From positions 40,001 to 104,000 of the forward strand of contig CATNTY010000002.1 of assembly GCA_950295325.1 (NCBI GenBank): a stretch of 64,000 nt of DNA. The letters are read 5' to 3'. Positions 22,045 to 34,700 of the stretch are shown piece after piece (the stretch's first letter is position 1; every line of letters starts with the position of its first letter). This DNA comes from Polytrichum commune (Eukaryota > Streptophyta > Polytrichopsida > Polytrichales > Polytrichaceae). Below the pieces are notes generated by a model. The model saw only the letters and a list, made by a program, of their open reading frames with translations, made no database searches and was not told the origin of the DNA. The translations under genes and the position numbers were made by a program.

Positions 22045-22060
22045 GTAAGAGTAAGAGAAA

Positions 22061-22811
22061 GGCGGGTAGCGGGAATCGAACCCGCATCATTAGCTTGGAA
22101 GGCTAAGGGTTATAGTCGACATTTTATATTATTAACATCTCTATTTCAAAACCGAACATGAAACTTTAGCATCATACGGCTCCTTTATGAAATATAAAAA
22201 AATTAAAATTTTTCAATTCTATATTCAAATTTCTAAAAAATTATTTTTTACTAATTATTTTTTATTATATTGATATATCCATAACATCTATGTTAGTTTT
22301 TATATTTTAATATATAACTTTTTAGATGATCCTTTTAAAAATTTATTTTTTATTATTTCAAAATAGATTTTTAATTACCTCGTTCCTTATTCCTATTTAA
22401 ACTAATCATTAGGAGAATATTTTTTACCGGGTTTTTAATAAAGATATTAATAAATTTAGCAAACTAAATTTATTATTTTAAAACTAATTCGCTTTAAAGT
22501 TTTTTTATTCAATTAAAGATTTAGTTACGATAAAAAAAATATTTTTGGTTTTCTGTCCATAGATTTTAGCCAAAAAATATATAGATATATTTTTGAAAAC
22601 ATTCCGCGTTGCTTTTTTAAAATGCAAAAAAGTTTTGCAAATTTTAATTATTACAGGAATTATGCTTTTCCTATTTTATTTATAGGAAAGATTTTTAAAT
22701 CTTTTTAGAAATAAAGTTATCAATTAAGATTTTAAATGATCTTAAGATCCTTTAACTATACTTAAATTGATTATAGAACGAATCGCACTTTTACCACTAA
22801 ACTATACCCGC
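22061..22811 (-). tRNA. trnG-UCC: tRNA-Gly (UCC), split by a group II intron
   Basis: The 5' exon is 22789-22811 (23 bases, starting GCGGGTATAG) and the 3' exon is 22061-22108, with TCC in the loop CTTCCAA. The intron interrupts the D-stem, the known site for land-plant trnG-UCC. Joined exons fold into a normal cloverleaf (TTAGC/GCTAA anticodon stem). Confidence 0.95.
22109..22788 (-). other. trnG-UCC: Group II intron of trnG-UCC
   Basis: This 680-bp intron starts GTGCGATTCG on the minus strand. Domain V is at about 22151-22185 and is almost identical to domain V of ycf3 intron 1. No protein is encoded. Confidence 0.92.
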
Positions 22812-22820
22812 GTTAAAAAC

Positions 22821-22850
22821 ATTATACTATAAATTTTTATTTTCTGTCCA
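22821..22850 (-). promoter_or_regulatory. Sigma70-like promoter of trnG-UCC
   Basis: On the minus strand TGGACA (22850-22845) and a perfect TATAAT (22826-22821) are spaced 18 bases apart, 9 bases before the tRNA 5' end. The -35 box is a weaker match than TTGACA. Confidence 0.65.
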
Positions 22851-22882
22851 ATAATTTTTTAATTTTTTTTTTTATTTAAACT

Positions 22883-22935
22883 CCATCTCCGGAGATTTAA
22901 TAACTTAAAAAAAGCTATTTTATTTTCGGAGATGG
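22883..22935 (-). terminator. 3' stem-loop of ycf12
   Basis: CCATCTCCG (22883-22891) pairs with CGGAGATGG (22927-22935). It lies just downstream of ycf12 on its strand and is the most GC-rich patch of the spacer. Confidence 0.65.
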
Positions 22936-22945
22936 CTTTGTGAAA

Positions 22946-23047
22946 TCATAAATTACCTTTACGAGCTGCTAATAAAGCAATAACCAATGGACCTGATGCG
23001 ACTATTAAAGCCAAAACAGTAAGCTGTGCAATAACTTCTAAATTCAT
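22946..23047 (-). CDS. ycf12: Photosystem II protein Psb30 (Ycf12)
   Basis: This 33-residue single-span protein, [20 protein letters not shown] then [13 protein letters not shown], matches Psb30 from end to end and has a TGA stop. Psb30 is a peripheral photosystem II subunit that supports stability in high light; flowering plants have lost the gene. It is divergent from psaM, which starts 260 bp away on the other strand. AGAGAGGTTGATCC upstream of the ATG holds a ribosome-binding site. Confidence 0.95.
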   Translation of the reverse strand: MNLEVIAQLTVLALIVASGPLVIALLAARKGNL

Positions 23048-23306
23048 TCGGGATCAACCTCTCTGTTTTTTAATTGATGCTTATATAAAATCGAAAAAAA
23101 TAAATTTGATTTTTTTAAATAATTACAGTAAATAATTTTTATTAATTTTATTGAAAATATCTATAGCCATAAAGAATTAAGATCAGTACAATAGTAAAGA
23201 ACCTATTCACTAAAAAATAGATTTAAAATCATAAAAATCTATTAATTAGTAAAATTTCGGAATTCATTTATGGTTCATATTAGGAATTATTAGGAGAGAA
23301 AAAAAA

Positions 23307-23405
23307 ATGACATCGATTTCAGACGGTCAAATTATTGTAGCTCTTGTAAGTGCTTTTATAACGGGTATTTTAGCTTTGAGATTAGGTAAAGAATTATATC
23401 AATAA
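23307..23405 (+). CDS. psaM: Photosystem I reaction centre subunit XII
   Basis: This 32-residue single-span protein begins [17 protein letters not shown] and ends LRLGKELYQ, a full-length PsaM. In cyanobacteria PsaM sits at the photosystem I trimer interface; the gene is kept in bryophytes, some ferns and conifers and is lost in flowering plants. TTAGGAGAG lies at the right distance before the ATG. A GC-rich hairpin follows 43 bases after the stop. Confidence 0.95.
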   Translation: MTSISDGQIIVALVSAFITGILALRLGKELYQ

Positions 23406-23448
23406 TTTATCTATTTTTTATTTATTTATAACATTCGGAAAAAAAGCG

Positions 23449-23471
23449 GCCTGGCCAGTATCTGGCTAGGC
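23449..23471 (+). terminator. 3' stem-loop of psaM
   Basis: GCCTGGCCAG pairs with CTGGCTAGGC across a 3-base loop with one G-U pair. It is compact and unusually GC-rich for this sequence. Confidence 0.75.
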
Positions 23472-23637
23472 TAAAACAAAATATAAGACTAATATAATTA
23501 AAAATACATTTTATATTTCTATTTTTATTTTAGTCTTTTTATACTATAAAATTATACATAATATAATATCATTATTATTTACATAGTATAGACTTCTACT
23601 TTAACACCATGTTAAAGTAAAAATAATTTTTTAACTT

Positions 23638-23725
23638 GGAGAGATGGCCGAGTGGATTAAAGCGGCGGATTGCTAATCCGTTGTACAATTTATTTGTACC
23701 GAGGGTTCGAATCCCTCTCTCTCCT
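23638..23725 (+). tRNA. trnS-GCU: tRNA-Ser (GCU)
   Basis: This 88-base class II tRNA starts GGAGAGATGG, has GCT in the loop TTGCTAA and a long variable arm. Its 3' third and downstream flank are duplicated in inverted orientation at trnS-UGA. Confidence 0.97.
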
Positions 23726-23753
23726 TTAACTTAGAAATCTTTACGAATTTAAA

Positions 23754-24478
<725 letters not shown>

Positions 24479-24655
24479 TTATCTAAAACTTACAGAAGCT
24501 TGCCAAACAAAAGCTAAAAGAAAGAAAAACAAAGGTATAATCGGCATTACATCTACAATTGGGTCAAAAACAGCATAAGCTTCAGGTAATTTAGCCAAAA
24601 TTATACCATTTAAATGAAAGGCGGTATCTAGATAAATATTGAATATAGCTAGCAT
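24479..24655 (-). CDS. psbK: Photosystem II protein K
   Basis: This 58-residue precursor has the conserved mature part [20 protein letters not shown] followed by a hydrophobic span ending WQASVSFR. The first ~21 residues ([17 protein letters not shown]...) are the presequence removed on maturation. PsbK binds near CP43 and the plastoquinone exit path. It is upstream of psbI on the same strand, a conserved psbK-psbI unit. The ATG at 24655 is preceded by GGAGAACATAA, a plausible ribosome-binding site. Confidence 0.95.
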   Translation of the reverse strand: MLAIFNIYLDTAFHLNGIILAKLPEAYAVFDPIVDVMPIIPLFFFLLAFVWQASVSFR

Positions 24656-24869
24656 TTATGTTCTCCAATAAAATTTGTTATAATATAATATAATAAAACA
24701 TGAAAAAAACTTCATTAATTAATGAAAGCTCTTCGGTATATCTTACTATAGGTTCTATTAGCATCAAAGAGGTTATAGATTTTTACTAGTTGTTTTCTTG
24801 TTTATTTTATAACTCGTTGTTTAATCAAAATAAAATTAAGAAAAAATTTATTTAATATTATTGAAAAGA

Positions 24870-24898
24870 TTGACAAAATATTAATATCAAGATTTACT
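24870..24898 (+). promoter_or_regulatory. Sigma70-like promoter of trnQ
   Basis: A perfect TTGACA (24870-24875) and TTTACT (24893-24898) are 17 bases apart, 15 bases before the tRNA. Confidence 0.65.
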
Positions 24899-24913
24899 GG
24901 TAGTAGCTATTAA

Positions 24914-24985
24914 TGGGGCGTGGCCAAGTGGTAAGGCGCCAGGTTTTGGCCCTGTTATTCGGAGGTTCGAATCCTTCCGTCCCAG
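24914..24985 (+). tRNA. trnQ-UUG: tRNA-Gln (UUG)
   Basis: This 72-base cloverleaf starts TGGGGCGTGG and has TTG in the loop TTTTGGC. It is divergent from psbK as in most land plants. Confidence 0.97.
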
Positions 24986-25184
24986 ATTTAATATCTCTAA
25001 TAAATAAATAAAAAGAAGATAAAAAAAAATTTACTGAAAATATTATTTGTATATTAAAATTAATCTATCGTAGTAAAAATTAAATATTATAACAATTATA
25101 TAATATGGCAAAGGTTTTTTCTATGGTGTAGAATAAAAAAGATCATATTTTTAATTATTGAAATTTGAAGAGAGATTATTATTT

Positions 25185-26717
25185 ATGAAATTAGCTTATT
25201 GGATGTATGCTGGACCTGCTCATATTGGAACTCTCCGAGTAGCTAGTTCTTTTAAAAATGTTCATGCTATTATGCATGCTCCTTTAGGAGATGATTACTT
25301 TAATGTAATGCGCTCTATGTTAGAAAGAGAAAGAGATTTTACTCCTGTAACTGCTAGTATAGTAGATCGTCATGTATTAGCACGTGGATCTCAAGAAAAA
25401 GTAGTTGACAATATAGTTCGAAAAGATAAAGAAGAATGCCCAAATTTGATTATATTAACACCCACATGTACTTCTAGTATTTTACAAGAAGATTTACAAA
25501 ATTTTGTAGATAGAGCATCTCTTATTTCCAATTCAGATGTAATTTTGGCAGATGTAAATCATTATCGCGTTAATGAACTTCAAGCTGCTGATAGAACTTT
25601 AGAACAAGTAGTACGCTATTATTTAGAAAAAGCTCATAAAGAAGGAACATTAGATCAATCTATAACAAAAGAACCTTCTGCAAATATCATTGGAATTTTC
25701 ACATTAGGTTTTCATAATCAACATGATTGTCGTGAATTAAAACGTTTATTACAAGATTTAAATATTAAAATTAATCAAGTAATTCCTGAAGGTGGATCTG
25801 TACAAGATCTTCAAAATTTACCAAAAGCTTGGTTTAATTTAGTTCCTTATCGTGAAGTAGGTTTAATGACAGCAATTTATTTAGAAAAAAATTTTGGAAT
25901 GCCTTACATATCTACAACACCTATGGGAATTGTCGATATAGCTGAATGTATTCGACAAATACAGAAACATGTTAATAATTTGGCTTTAAATAAAACATTT
26001 AATTATGAATCTTATATTGATCAGCAGACAAGATTTGTTTCCCAAGCTGCTTGGTTTTCACGATCTATTGATTGTCAGAATTTAACAGGAAAAAAAGCAG
26101 TTGTTTTTGGAGATGCAACTCATGCTGCTTCAATAACTAGAATACTTGCTAGAGAAATGGGAATTCGTGTTAGTTGTACAGGCACTTATTGTAAACATGA
26201 TGAAGAATGGTTTAAAGAACAAGTTAAAGGATTTTGTGACGAAATATTAATTACAGATAATCATACTGAAGTAGGGGATATGATTGCTCGTATAGAACCA
26301 TCTGCTATATTTGGTACTCAAATGGAACGTCACATTGGCAAACGTCTTGATATTCCCTGTGGAGTTATTTCTTCACCAGTTCATATTCAAAATTTTCCTT
26401 TAGGATATCGACCTTTTTTAGGTTATGAAGGTACTAATCAAATAGCAGATTTGATTTATAATTCTTTTACTTTAGGTATGGAAGATCATCTTTTAGAAAT
26501 TTTTGGTGGTCATGATACAAAAGAAGTAATTACTAAATCACTTTCAACAGATACTGATTTAACTTGGAATTATGAAAGTCAATTGGAATTAAATAAAATT
26601 CCCGGTTTTGTTAGAGGTAAAATCAAAAGAAATACTGAAAAATTTGCACGACAAAATAATATTACAAATATTACTGTTGAAATAATGTACGCTGCTAAAG
26701 AAGCATTAAGTGCTTAG
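25185..26717 (+). CDS. chlB: Light-independent protochlorophyllide reductase subunit B
   Basis: This 510-residue subunit of the nitrogenase-like ChlL-ChlN-ChlB enzyme reduces protochlorophyllide to chlorophyllide without light. It begins [19 protein letters not shown]. Asp36 ([10 protein letters not shown]), which supplies a ligand to the shared 4Fe-4S cluster, and the nearby PTCTSS motif (Cys95) are present. I chose the ATG at 25185; a longer frame from a TTG at 25158 only adds nine non-conserved residues. Flowering plants lack this gene. Its intactness implies the plant can green in the dark, provided chlL and chlN elsewhere are intact. Confidence 0.97.
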   Translation: MKLAYWMYAGPAHIGTLRVASSFKNVHAIMHAPLGDDYFNVMRSMLERERDFTPVTASIVDRHVLARGSQEKVVDNIVRKDKEECPNLIILTPTCTSSILQEDLQNFVDRASLISNSDVILADVNHYRVNELQAADRTLEQVVRYYLEKAHKEGTLDQSITKEPSANIIGIFTLGFHNQHDCRELKRLLQDLNIKINQVIPEGGSVQDLQNLPKAWFNLVPYREVGLMTAIYLEKNFGMPYISTTPMGIVDIAECIRQIQKHVNNLALNKTFNYESYIDQQTRFVSQAAWFSRSIDCQNLTGKKAVVFGDATHAASITRILAREMGIRVSCTGTYCKHDEEWFKEQVKGFCDEILITDNHTEVGDMIARIEPSAIFGTQMERHIGKRLDIPCGVISSPVHIQNFPLGYRPFLGYEGTNQIADLIYNSFTLGMEDHLLEIFGGHDTKEVITKSLSTDTDLTWNYESQLELNKIPGFVRGKIKRNTEKFARQNNITNITVEIMYAAKEALSA

Positions 26718-26928
26718 AAAATTTGGAAGTAAAAATATAATTACGAAGAAAAAAATCTTTTTCTTTTTTTTTATTAACTCACAAAAATAAAATTTTTAAT
26801 AAAGTATAATAAAAAATAAAAAAATTTAATAAATAAAAAAACGTTATATTTATATATGCGCATTTAAAAAAAAGTTATTAAAAAAGAAAATATTTGAATA
26901 AATTAAACGTAAATTTTAGGAGAAATTT

Positions 26929-27099
26929 ATGAGTCCCCTTTTTGGTCCTATTCAATTGTTGTTTTACTATCCATTTTTTTTCCTTTCTTTATATATCTAT
27001 TTAGTTTTTCTTATTCCAATTAAAAATACTCTTAATATTAGCAATATTTTTTATTTTCTTGTAGATTCTATAAAAAATAAATTGGATTTAAATAAATAA
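26929..27099 (+). CDS. Unrecognised 56-residue hydrophobic protein
   Basis: I do not recognise this frame. It begins MSPLFGPIQLLFYYPFFFL, has one long hydrophobic stretch (residues ~9-31) that could span a membrane, and ends with a short Lys/Asn-rich tail (KNKLDLNK). Two things favour a real gene: a strong ribosome-binding site (TAGGAGA) 7 bases before the ATG, and a 27-bp perfect hairpin starting 9 bases after the stop. Both patterns are shared with real small genes in this window. It lies between chlB and trnK, roughly where vascular plants carry rps16, but it has no uS16 features. It could instead be a chance frame in AT-rich DNA. Confidence 0.5.
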   Translation: MSPLFGPIQLLFYYPFFFLSLYIYLVFLIPIKNTLNISNIFYFLVDSIKNKLDLNK

Positions 27100-27107
27100 A
27101 AAAATAG

Positions 27108-27164
27108 TTTAATAAAATGATAAGCTTTTTTATTTTTAATAAAAAAGCTTATCATTTTATTAAA
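27108..27164 (+). terminator. 27-bp perfect hairpin after the 56-codon frame
   Basis: The arms 27108-27134 and 27138-27164 are exact reverse complements with a TTT loop. Confidence 0.85.
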
Positions 27165-27226
27165 AAAAGAAAATAATTAAATTTATTAATAAAAAAATAA
27201 AAATTATATTTTAGTTTCATTTGGCA

Positions 27227-27255
27227 TTGACAAAAATAATTTATTAACATATAAT
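27227..27255 (+). promoter_or_regulatory. Consensus sigma70-type promoter upstream of trnK
   Basis: TTGACA (27227-27232) and TATAAT (27250-27255), both perfect, are separated by the ideal 17 bases. They lie 130 bases before trnK exon 1 and are the best promoter match I saw in the window. Confidence 0.85.
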
Positions 27256-27422
27256 TACTTTAATGTTTTTTACTATTTCTTAACTATATTAATTTTTTAT
27301 AAATTTTTTTTATTTTTGTGAAAATCTTGTCTATAAAAAAAAAATAAAAAAAAACACAAAAATACTTAATCAATTTATAAAATAAGGGTTGCTAACTCAA
27401 TGGTAGAGTACTCGGCTTTTAA

Positions 27423-29753
27423 GTGCGACTAAAAAATTTAATACATTTAGATGACTAATAAATTCATCCAAACTATTGACAGGTTTGTAAGACTACGACT
27501 TATCTCAAAAAGAAATTTATTAGAAAAAATAGCATGTCGTTTTTTATTCCAATAAAATTTTATTTTAGATCGGAAAATTAATGGATAAGGCTAAATGCTT
27601 GAATCAAAAGTAAAACCAGAAGAACGAGCTTCTGTTCAAAAATTATAAAAAAATATATATATATTCTATTTTGAACTCTTTTTGTTAATTAAAAGTTAGA
27701 AGCAAATTAACAGTCACTATAAAAGAGGTTTAACTCTATATAGAGTTTTTTTTACTAAAATGAATCCTAAATATTAAAAAAATGTAAATAAATTACCAGT
27801 GTGCTGACTAAAAATTAAATAAATTTTTTTATTTTAAAAGTCAGGAGAGCAATCAAATCAATTTTATAAAAAACTAAAAAATAAATTTTTGGTTAATAAA
27901 AGAAATAAACTAATTAAAATAAAAAAAATTCTATAAATTTTTAGAAATTCATTAATATTTACTTGGTTTTATTCTTATAATAGATTGCACTATGTACCAT
28001 TTTATATTCTAAGAGGTTACTCCTATGAGAACCATAGCTGAAGTTTTATTTAAGATTGAGAAGTTACAAAAAATTAAACAAAAAAATTTATGGAAAAACC
28101 GTTTTTTATATTCACTTTTATTTCAAGATGATCTTTATGCAATTGCTTATAATCGTTTTTTAAATAAAATGAATTTGAAAAAAATAGAAAATTCAAATTT
28201 AAACGAAAATTTTAGTTTTTTCATATTAAAACGTTTAATTCATAAAATACGTTACGAAAAAAATTTACAAAATTCGAAGACAAAGTTTAATAAATTTTTG
28301 GATACTAATCACCATAGTAATTTTTATTCAAGAGCACTTCGGGAAGGAGTTACTGTAATTTTAGAAAATTATTTTTTTATACAGGTAAAAAGACCTTTTA
28401 TAAAAAAATTTCAAGAGTGGACTAGTTTTCAATCTATTCATTCTGTATTTCCATTTATAGAAGATAACTTTTTACATTCAAATTATATTCTTAATACAAA
28501 AATCCCTTATTTTATTCATCCAGAACTTCTTATTCGAATTTTCCGTCAACGTATTCAAGATGCTTCTTTTCTACATTTATTACGATTTCTTTTTTATAAA
28601 AATAAAAAGTTAATTATTTTAGATACAAGTTTTTTTTTTTATGAAAAAGAAATGACTAGATTATCACTATTTTTATGGCATTCTCATATCTATGAATTAG
28701 AATTTTTTTTAGCTGATTTATGGAAAGATTTTAATTATTTTAAATCATTATCTTATTTAACCTTACTTGAGCAAGCTAATTGTACTAAAAAAATTAAACA
28801 TGTTGTAAACCCTTTATGGGTTAAATCTCAGTTTTTTTTTTACAAAAAAAAAATATCTTTTCATTACGTAAGATATGAAAATAATTATATTTTAGCAATT
28901 AAAAGTCCTAACTATTTAGCAGAGAAATGGAAAATTTTTTTTTTCAAATTTTTAAAATATTATCTTCATTTTTTAATTAAGCCATATAGAATATCGATAA
29001 AAAAAGTTTCTAAAAATTGCTTTTCGTTTTTAGGATATATTTTTAGTATTGAAACAAAAACAATTCTGATTCGAACTAAAATGTTGAATGATTTATTCAA
29101 AAATAATCTTGCTAATAAAAAAGTTTATTTTATTACTCCAATCTTATCAATAATTGGATTATTAGCTAAAGAAAAATTTTGTAATACGTTAGGACATCCT
29201 ATTAGTAAATTAGCTTGGACTACTTTGAGAGATGATGAAATTTTTAATCGTTTTAATCAAATTTGGAAAAATATTTTTTATTACTATAGTGGATGCATAG
29301 ATAGAAAAAATGTATATCAAATACAATATATACTTCGCTTTTCATGTGCTAAAACATTAGCTTGTAAACATAAAAGTACAATACGTTTTGTATGGAAAGA
29401 ACATAATTCTAATTCTTTTGCAAAATCTTTTTTTTTCAAAAAACAAGAATTAATTTGCTTAGGATTTTCTAAAATGTATCCTTTTGTAAAAAAATTTTGG
29501 TATCTTGATATTATTCAAATAAATTATTTGGCAAGTTCATTACATAAAAAGAATAATAATTAAAGGAATTTTTTTAACTAATTAAAAACTTTATCTTCAT
29601 CAAATAATCACTAAAAAGTAATCTTATAAAAAAAATAAAATTTATTATAAAATAAAGACATAGAGAAAGCCGTGTGCAATTAAAATTGCAAGCACGGTTT
29701 GGGAAGAGGTGATTTTATTTTAACAAAAGTAAAATAGATTCATCCACTTTCAT
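27423..29753 (+). other. trnK-UUU: Group II intron of trnK with matK
   Basis: The intron starts GTGCGACT and ends CCACTTTCAT. Domain V (AAGCCGTGTG ... AGCACGGTTT) is at about 29668-29701. Domain IV carries the maturase gene. It is the only intron here that encodes a protein. Confidence 0.95.
28025..29563 (+). CDS. matK: Intron maturase K
   Basis: This 512-residue protein promotes splicing of plastid group IIA introns. The C-terminal maturase domain X is clear: SKLAWTTLRDDEIFNRFNQI, YYSGC, then YILRFSCAKTLACKHKSTIRF. The N-terminal region aligns with the degenerate reverse-transcriptase part typical of MatK. The start MRTIAEVLFKIE follows AGAGGTTACTCCT. The length is near the ~500 residues of most land-plant MatK, and no frameshift is seen despite many A/T runs. 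It lies within the trnK intron and would be expressed from the trnK precursor. Confidence 0.95.
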   Translation: MRTIAEVLFKIEKLQKIKQKNLWKNRFLYSLLFQDDLYAIAYNRFLNKMNLKKIENSNLNENFSFFILKRLIHKIRYEKNLQNSKTKFNKFLDTNHHSNFYSRALREGVTVILENYFFIQVKRPFIKKFQEWTSFQSIHSVFPFIEDNFLHSNYILNTKIPYFIHPELLIRIFRQRIQDASFLHLLRFLFYKNKKLIILDTSFFFYEKEMTRLSLFLWHSHIYELEFFLADLWKDFNYFKSLSYLTLLEQANCTKKIKHVVNPLWVKSQFFFYKKKISFHYVRYENNYILAIKSPNYLAEKWKIFFFKFLKYYLHFLIKPYRISIKKVSKNCFSFLGYIFSIETKTILIRTKMLNDLFKNNLANKKVYFITPILSIIGLLAKEKFCNTLGHPISKLAWTTLRDDEIFNRFNQIWKNIFYYYSGCIDRKNVYQIQYILRFSCAKTLACKHKSTIRFVWKEHNSNSFAKSFFFKKQELICLGFSKMYPFVKKFWYLDIIQINYLASSLHKKNNN

Positions 29754-29964
29754 CCGACGAGTTCCGGGTTCGAGCCCCGGGCAACCCAAATTTTTTGTAT
29801 AAATCTAAAATTTATATCTACTTTTTCTATTTATATACATAAATAGAAAAATAGATATATAAATGCATATAAAATAAAAAAAGTATTTAAATTCGCATTC
29901 TAATAATTATAAAAAATATATTATTATAAGTTAAATAAAAAAATATTTAAATTTTAAAGATCAG

Positions 29965-29993
29965 TTGACATAATAATGCGTTTTGTGTAATAC
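29965..29993 (+). promoter_or_regulatory. psbA promoter
   Basis: TTGACA (29965-29970) is followed after 17 bases by TAATAC (29988-29993); an overlapping TATAAT at 29994-29999 is an alternative -10. This agrees with the strong plastid-polymerase promoter of psbA in other plants. Confidence 0.75.
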
Positions 29994-29998
29994 TATAA

Positions 29999-31117
<1,119 letters not shown>

Positions 31118-31229
31118 TATTTTTATTAGCTTTTCTTTTATTATTAAAAAAAATTATAATAAAAATAATAACTCGGTCAAAATCTTAAAAATGAAAAAAA
31201 TTTAAGATAAGGATAACAACTTATGAAAA

Positions 31230-31270
31230 AAGAATGACCTTAGAGACTTAAAATCTCTAAGGTCATTCTT
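31230..31270 (+). terminator. 3' stem-loop of psbA
   Basis: AAGAATGACCTTAGAGA and its exact reverse complement flank a 7-base loop, about 110 bases after the psbA stop. Confidence 0.85.
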
Positions 31271-31300
31271 TATATATATATACATATTTTTTTGAAAAAT

Positions 31301-31375
31301 GGCGGACGTGGCCAAGTGGATTAAGGCAGTGGATTGTGGATCCACCACGCGCGGGTTCAATTCCCGTCGTTCGCC
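31301..31375 (+). tRNA. trnH-GUG: tRNA-His (GUG)
   Basis: The cloverleaf starts GGCGGACGTGG and has GTG in the loop TTGTGGA. It sits between psbA and ycf2. The discriminator could be base 31376. Confidence 0.97.
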
Positions 31376-31762
31376 CATCTTAAATAGACTTAAGTTTTTT
31401 ATTTTATTAAATAATAAATTTTATTTAATAAGAACTATTATAATTTTAAAAATTAATTAAATTTTTTATTAGTTGACGAAACCTTTTCTTTGTGTCATCA
31501 TAAATAAGATGATATAGATATATTAAATAAAAAAAAAAAAAGAAAAATTAAATTCGGTTAGAATAATAATATTTTACTTTTATTAATAAAAAAAATATTT
31601 AATATTAGCTATTAAAATGAAAAAACTATGGTTATTTCTCAATAAATTTATTATTGTTCTATTAAAAAAAAACTTAAATTTTTAAAGTTATTCAATGAAA
31701 TTTCCATATAAAAATAAAAAATCTATTTATTAGAAAGTTTTATCTAACTGCTGTAAAAAAAA
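31376..31762. other. trnH-ycf2 spacer
   Basis: No gene is seen in this AT-rich spacer. A TTGACG box at 31473-31478 lacks a good -10 partner, so I do not call a promoter. Confidence 0.7.
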
Positions 31763-34700
31763 ATGAAACAAAAATTATCAAAAAACAAATACTTACATAA
31801 AAGATTAAAATTCGAAGAAATAAAAAACCCTCAATATTTTTTTGATTTATGCACAAAATCAAAATTACTCAAATTATTAATTAGAATTTTTTTTAATAGA
31901 GAAAATTTTATTAAATTTTTTGACGTCCGAATTATTGGTTCATTAATTTTACGTGATTTGAATGCTTCACAAACTAATAAAAGTTCAATACTAAATATTT
32001 TTTTGTTACTTATATTATCAATATTCATATATCGTTCAAGTAGTAAAAATATTCTTGAAAAAAAATATTTAAATTTAGTAAAAATAGTTTCTGGCCATAT
32101 AAATTATTATGAATATAAAAAAGAAAAAATATCAGAAAATTTTTTAAAAAAAAATCTTTCTATTTTTCCACATTATTCTTTTTCTAGTTTTGATTTACAA
32201 GACTTAAAAAAAAAAAATCGTTTAATTAATAAAAAGAACTTAGAAAAAAAACTTTGTATTAAGCCTGTACATGGTCAAATGCATTTTTTGGGTTCACAAT
32301 GGTGGAAATTCTGGATTGTAGAACAAATTCTTTCTAATTGGAAAATATCTTCTAGTTCTATAAATAAAATCAAGATTTTACTAGAAAAAAAAAATATAGA
32401 AGATTTAAAACATTTTTTTGAATTTTATATTGATAATATAATTGGTCAAAATTATAATTGGGAAAATAAATTTGATTCTATTTTTTTTAAAGATTTTGAA
32501 ATAGAAAAAGAAATAGAAATTAAATCAAATAGACATGTAGAAATATTAGAAGATACTTTAATTCTTCAAATTTTCTCTGCTTTTTGTGAAAAATTAATTT
32601 TTGAAGTAGAAGGTCCTTTTAAAATAAAAAAGTTAGATTCAATAATTGAATTAAGTAATAATAAAAAGTTTTTTTCTTTTATTATTCCCCTATCTTATAA
32701 AAAAAAAGTAACTTTTGAATCATCACATTTATTAAAAAAAAAAATATTTAATATTTTTAAAAATTGGAATGAATCTGATGAAATTATTGCAAAATCTTAT
32801 GTTTTTATAAAAAAAAAAGGATGGTTTTTTTTCCATAATTACGTTGAATTTTATATATGGCAATTATATAAAAATTCTTTTTTTTATATTGAAAAAGATC
32901 TGCAACAATTAAATATTATTGAAAATAAATTAAACATAAAAAACTATAAATTAAATTATTTAAATACTGAACAAAAAATTATTAAAATTCAGAAAAGTTT
33001 TTCAAATATTCCATATCAATTTTCAAAATATATTTTATATAAAATAAAAAAATATAATAAATTAAAGAAAATTACTGATAAATCTATATGTAATTATAAA
33101 ATAAGTAAACAAAAAATAGAATCTGAAAATATAAATAAATTTAAAAAAACTTTAGTTCCAAATAAAATAAAAACTAATTTTTTTAAATATAATAATAAAA
33201 ATCTTTTTGAATGGTTTTCTTCTAAGATTTATTTAAATAATAAATATTTTAAATATTTAAATATTACTTCAATTATTTGGGATATACCTTTTTTTATTAA
33301 AGATAAAAAAAAAATAAAATTAAATTTATTTTCTAAGTTTTTTTTTGAAAATTATCAAATATTTTGGATAAAAAAATTATTTACGAAAGATAAAAGTTAT
33401 ATTATAAATAAATTTATTAGAAAAAATAATTTTTTTTCAAAATTGAATTCTTATACTTTTTCAAATATAGTCTCAATAGATGAATTAAATATGGCTTTTT
33501 GTACTACTAATAAATATTTAAAAATAAATGAAAAAAGAGAAAAAAATAATATATTTGAACAATTTATAAAATCAGATAATAAGAGATTAGTTTATTTATG
33601 GAAAATAAAAAAAAATTGTCAAAATATTAATTATTTTATTTATTTAGATTATGCTTATAAAGTAATTCAAGAAAAAAAATATAATACAAATAATTTTATA
33701 TTAACAGACTTAAACTCCTCTTCAAACATTTTCTCTTTATTATTATATTTTTTTTACAGGTATAATAATAATATTTTTAATTATAATAAAAATGTAATCG
33801 TTCAATTTAGAAATTCTATAAGTTATGTTAAAGTTTTAGATAAAATTAATTCTTTAATAATTAAATCTTATGTAGTTTATAATATAATTGATAATTATAG
33901 TACTGTTAATTATCAGATTGATACTAAATTTAAAGAATATTTTAGAATAAAAAAAACTAATATAAAATTTCATAAAAAAAACAAAATAAGAAATAAAATT
34001 TTTATAGAAAATTATTCAGAAAAAAAAATAAAATTTTCTATTAAATTTATAGATTGGTATAAATTAAATTCTAAAAATTTAAATAAAAATTTAAATAATT
34101 TATTTTTACTTAAAAACTTTTCTTCTTATAAAATAAATATAAATCTAATAAACAATAAAAATGTAAAAAAAATAAGAAAAAATATTATTAATCAAAATTT
34201 GTTAAATTGTAAAAAAACAGGAAAAAATTATTTTTATTACAATAGTATAAAGAAAAAGTATATTAATTGGAATTTAAATTTGTATAAATGGACTAATCAA
34301 GAAAAAAAATGGAAAAAAGTATCAAAATATTTTATTTTTCAACATAAATGTTTAGCAATATCTTCTAATAAAATAAAAATTTTTAATAATAAAAATTCTA
34401 TTATTAGATGGTTCAAAAAATTAAAAAAAAAAGATATTTATATATTTCATAAAACTTTTCTAATTATTCTTTTTGAAACTTTTAATAAAATTTTTGAGAA
34501 AATTTCAAATTTATTAATATTTTATCCAAAATTAATAATTATTCAAAATAATTTTTTAAAAAAAATTGTTTTCGATAAAAATAATTTATTAAAACAAAGA
34601 TATTTTAATGTTTATAATAAATTAATATCACCACTTTATTTGAATAAAATATCAATTACTAAATTTATTATTCATTATCTTTTTAATAAAGAAAATGATA

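Larger units (their letters stand above)
27386..29788 (+). tRNA. trnK-UUU: tRNA-Lys (UUU), split by the matK intron
   Basis: The 5' exon is 27386-27422 (37 bases, GGGTTGCTAA, ending in the anticodon loop CTTTTAA) and the 3' exon is 29754-29788 (35 bases, CCGACGAG ... GCAACCCA). The joined 72-base tRNA has acceptor arms GGGTTGC/GCAACCC and a TTT anticodon. The 2331-bp group II intron carries matK. Confidence 0.96.

Noticed and set aside
31473-31500. Possible ycf2 promoter (TTGACG)
   Set aside because: No acceptable -10 box lies at a suitable distance.
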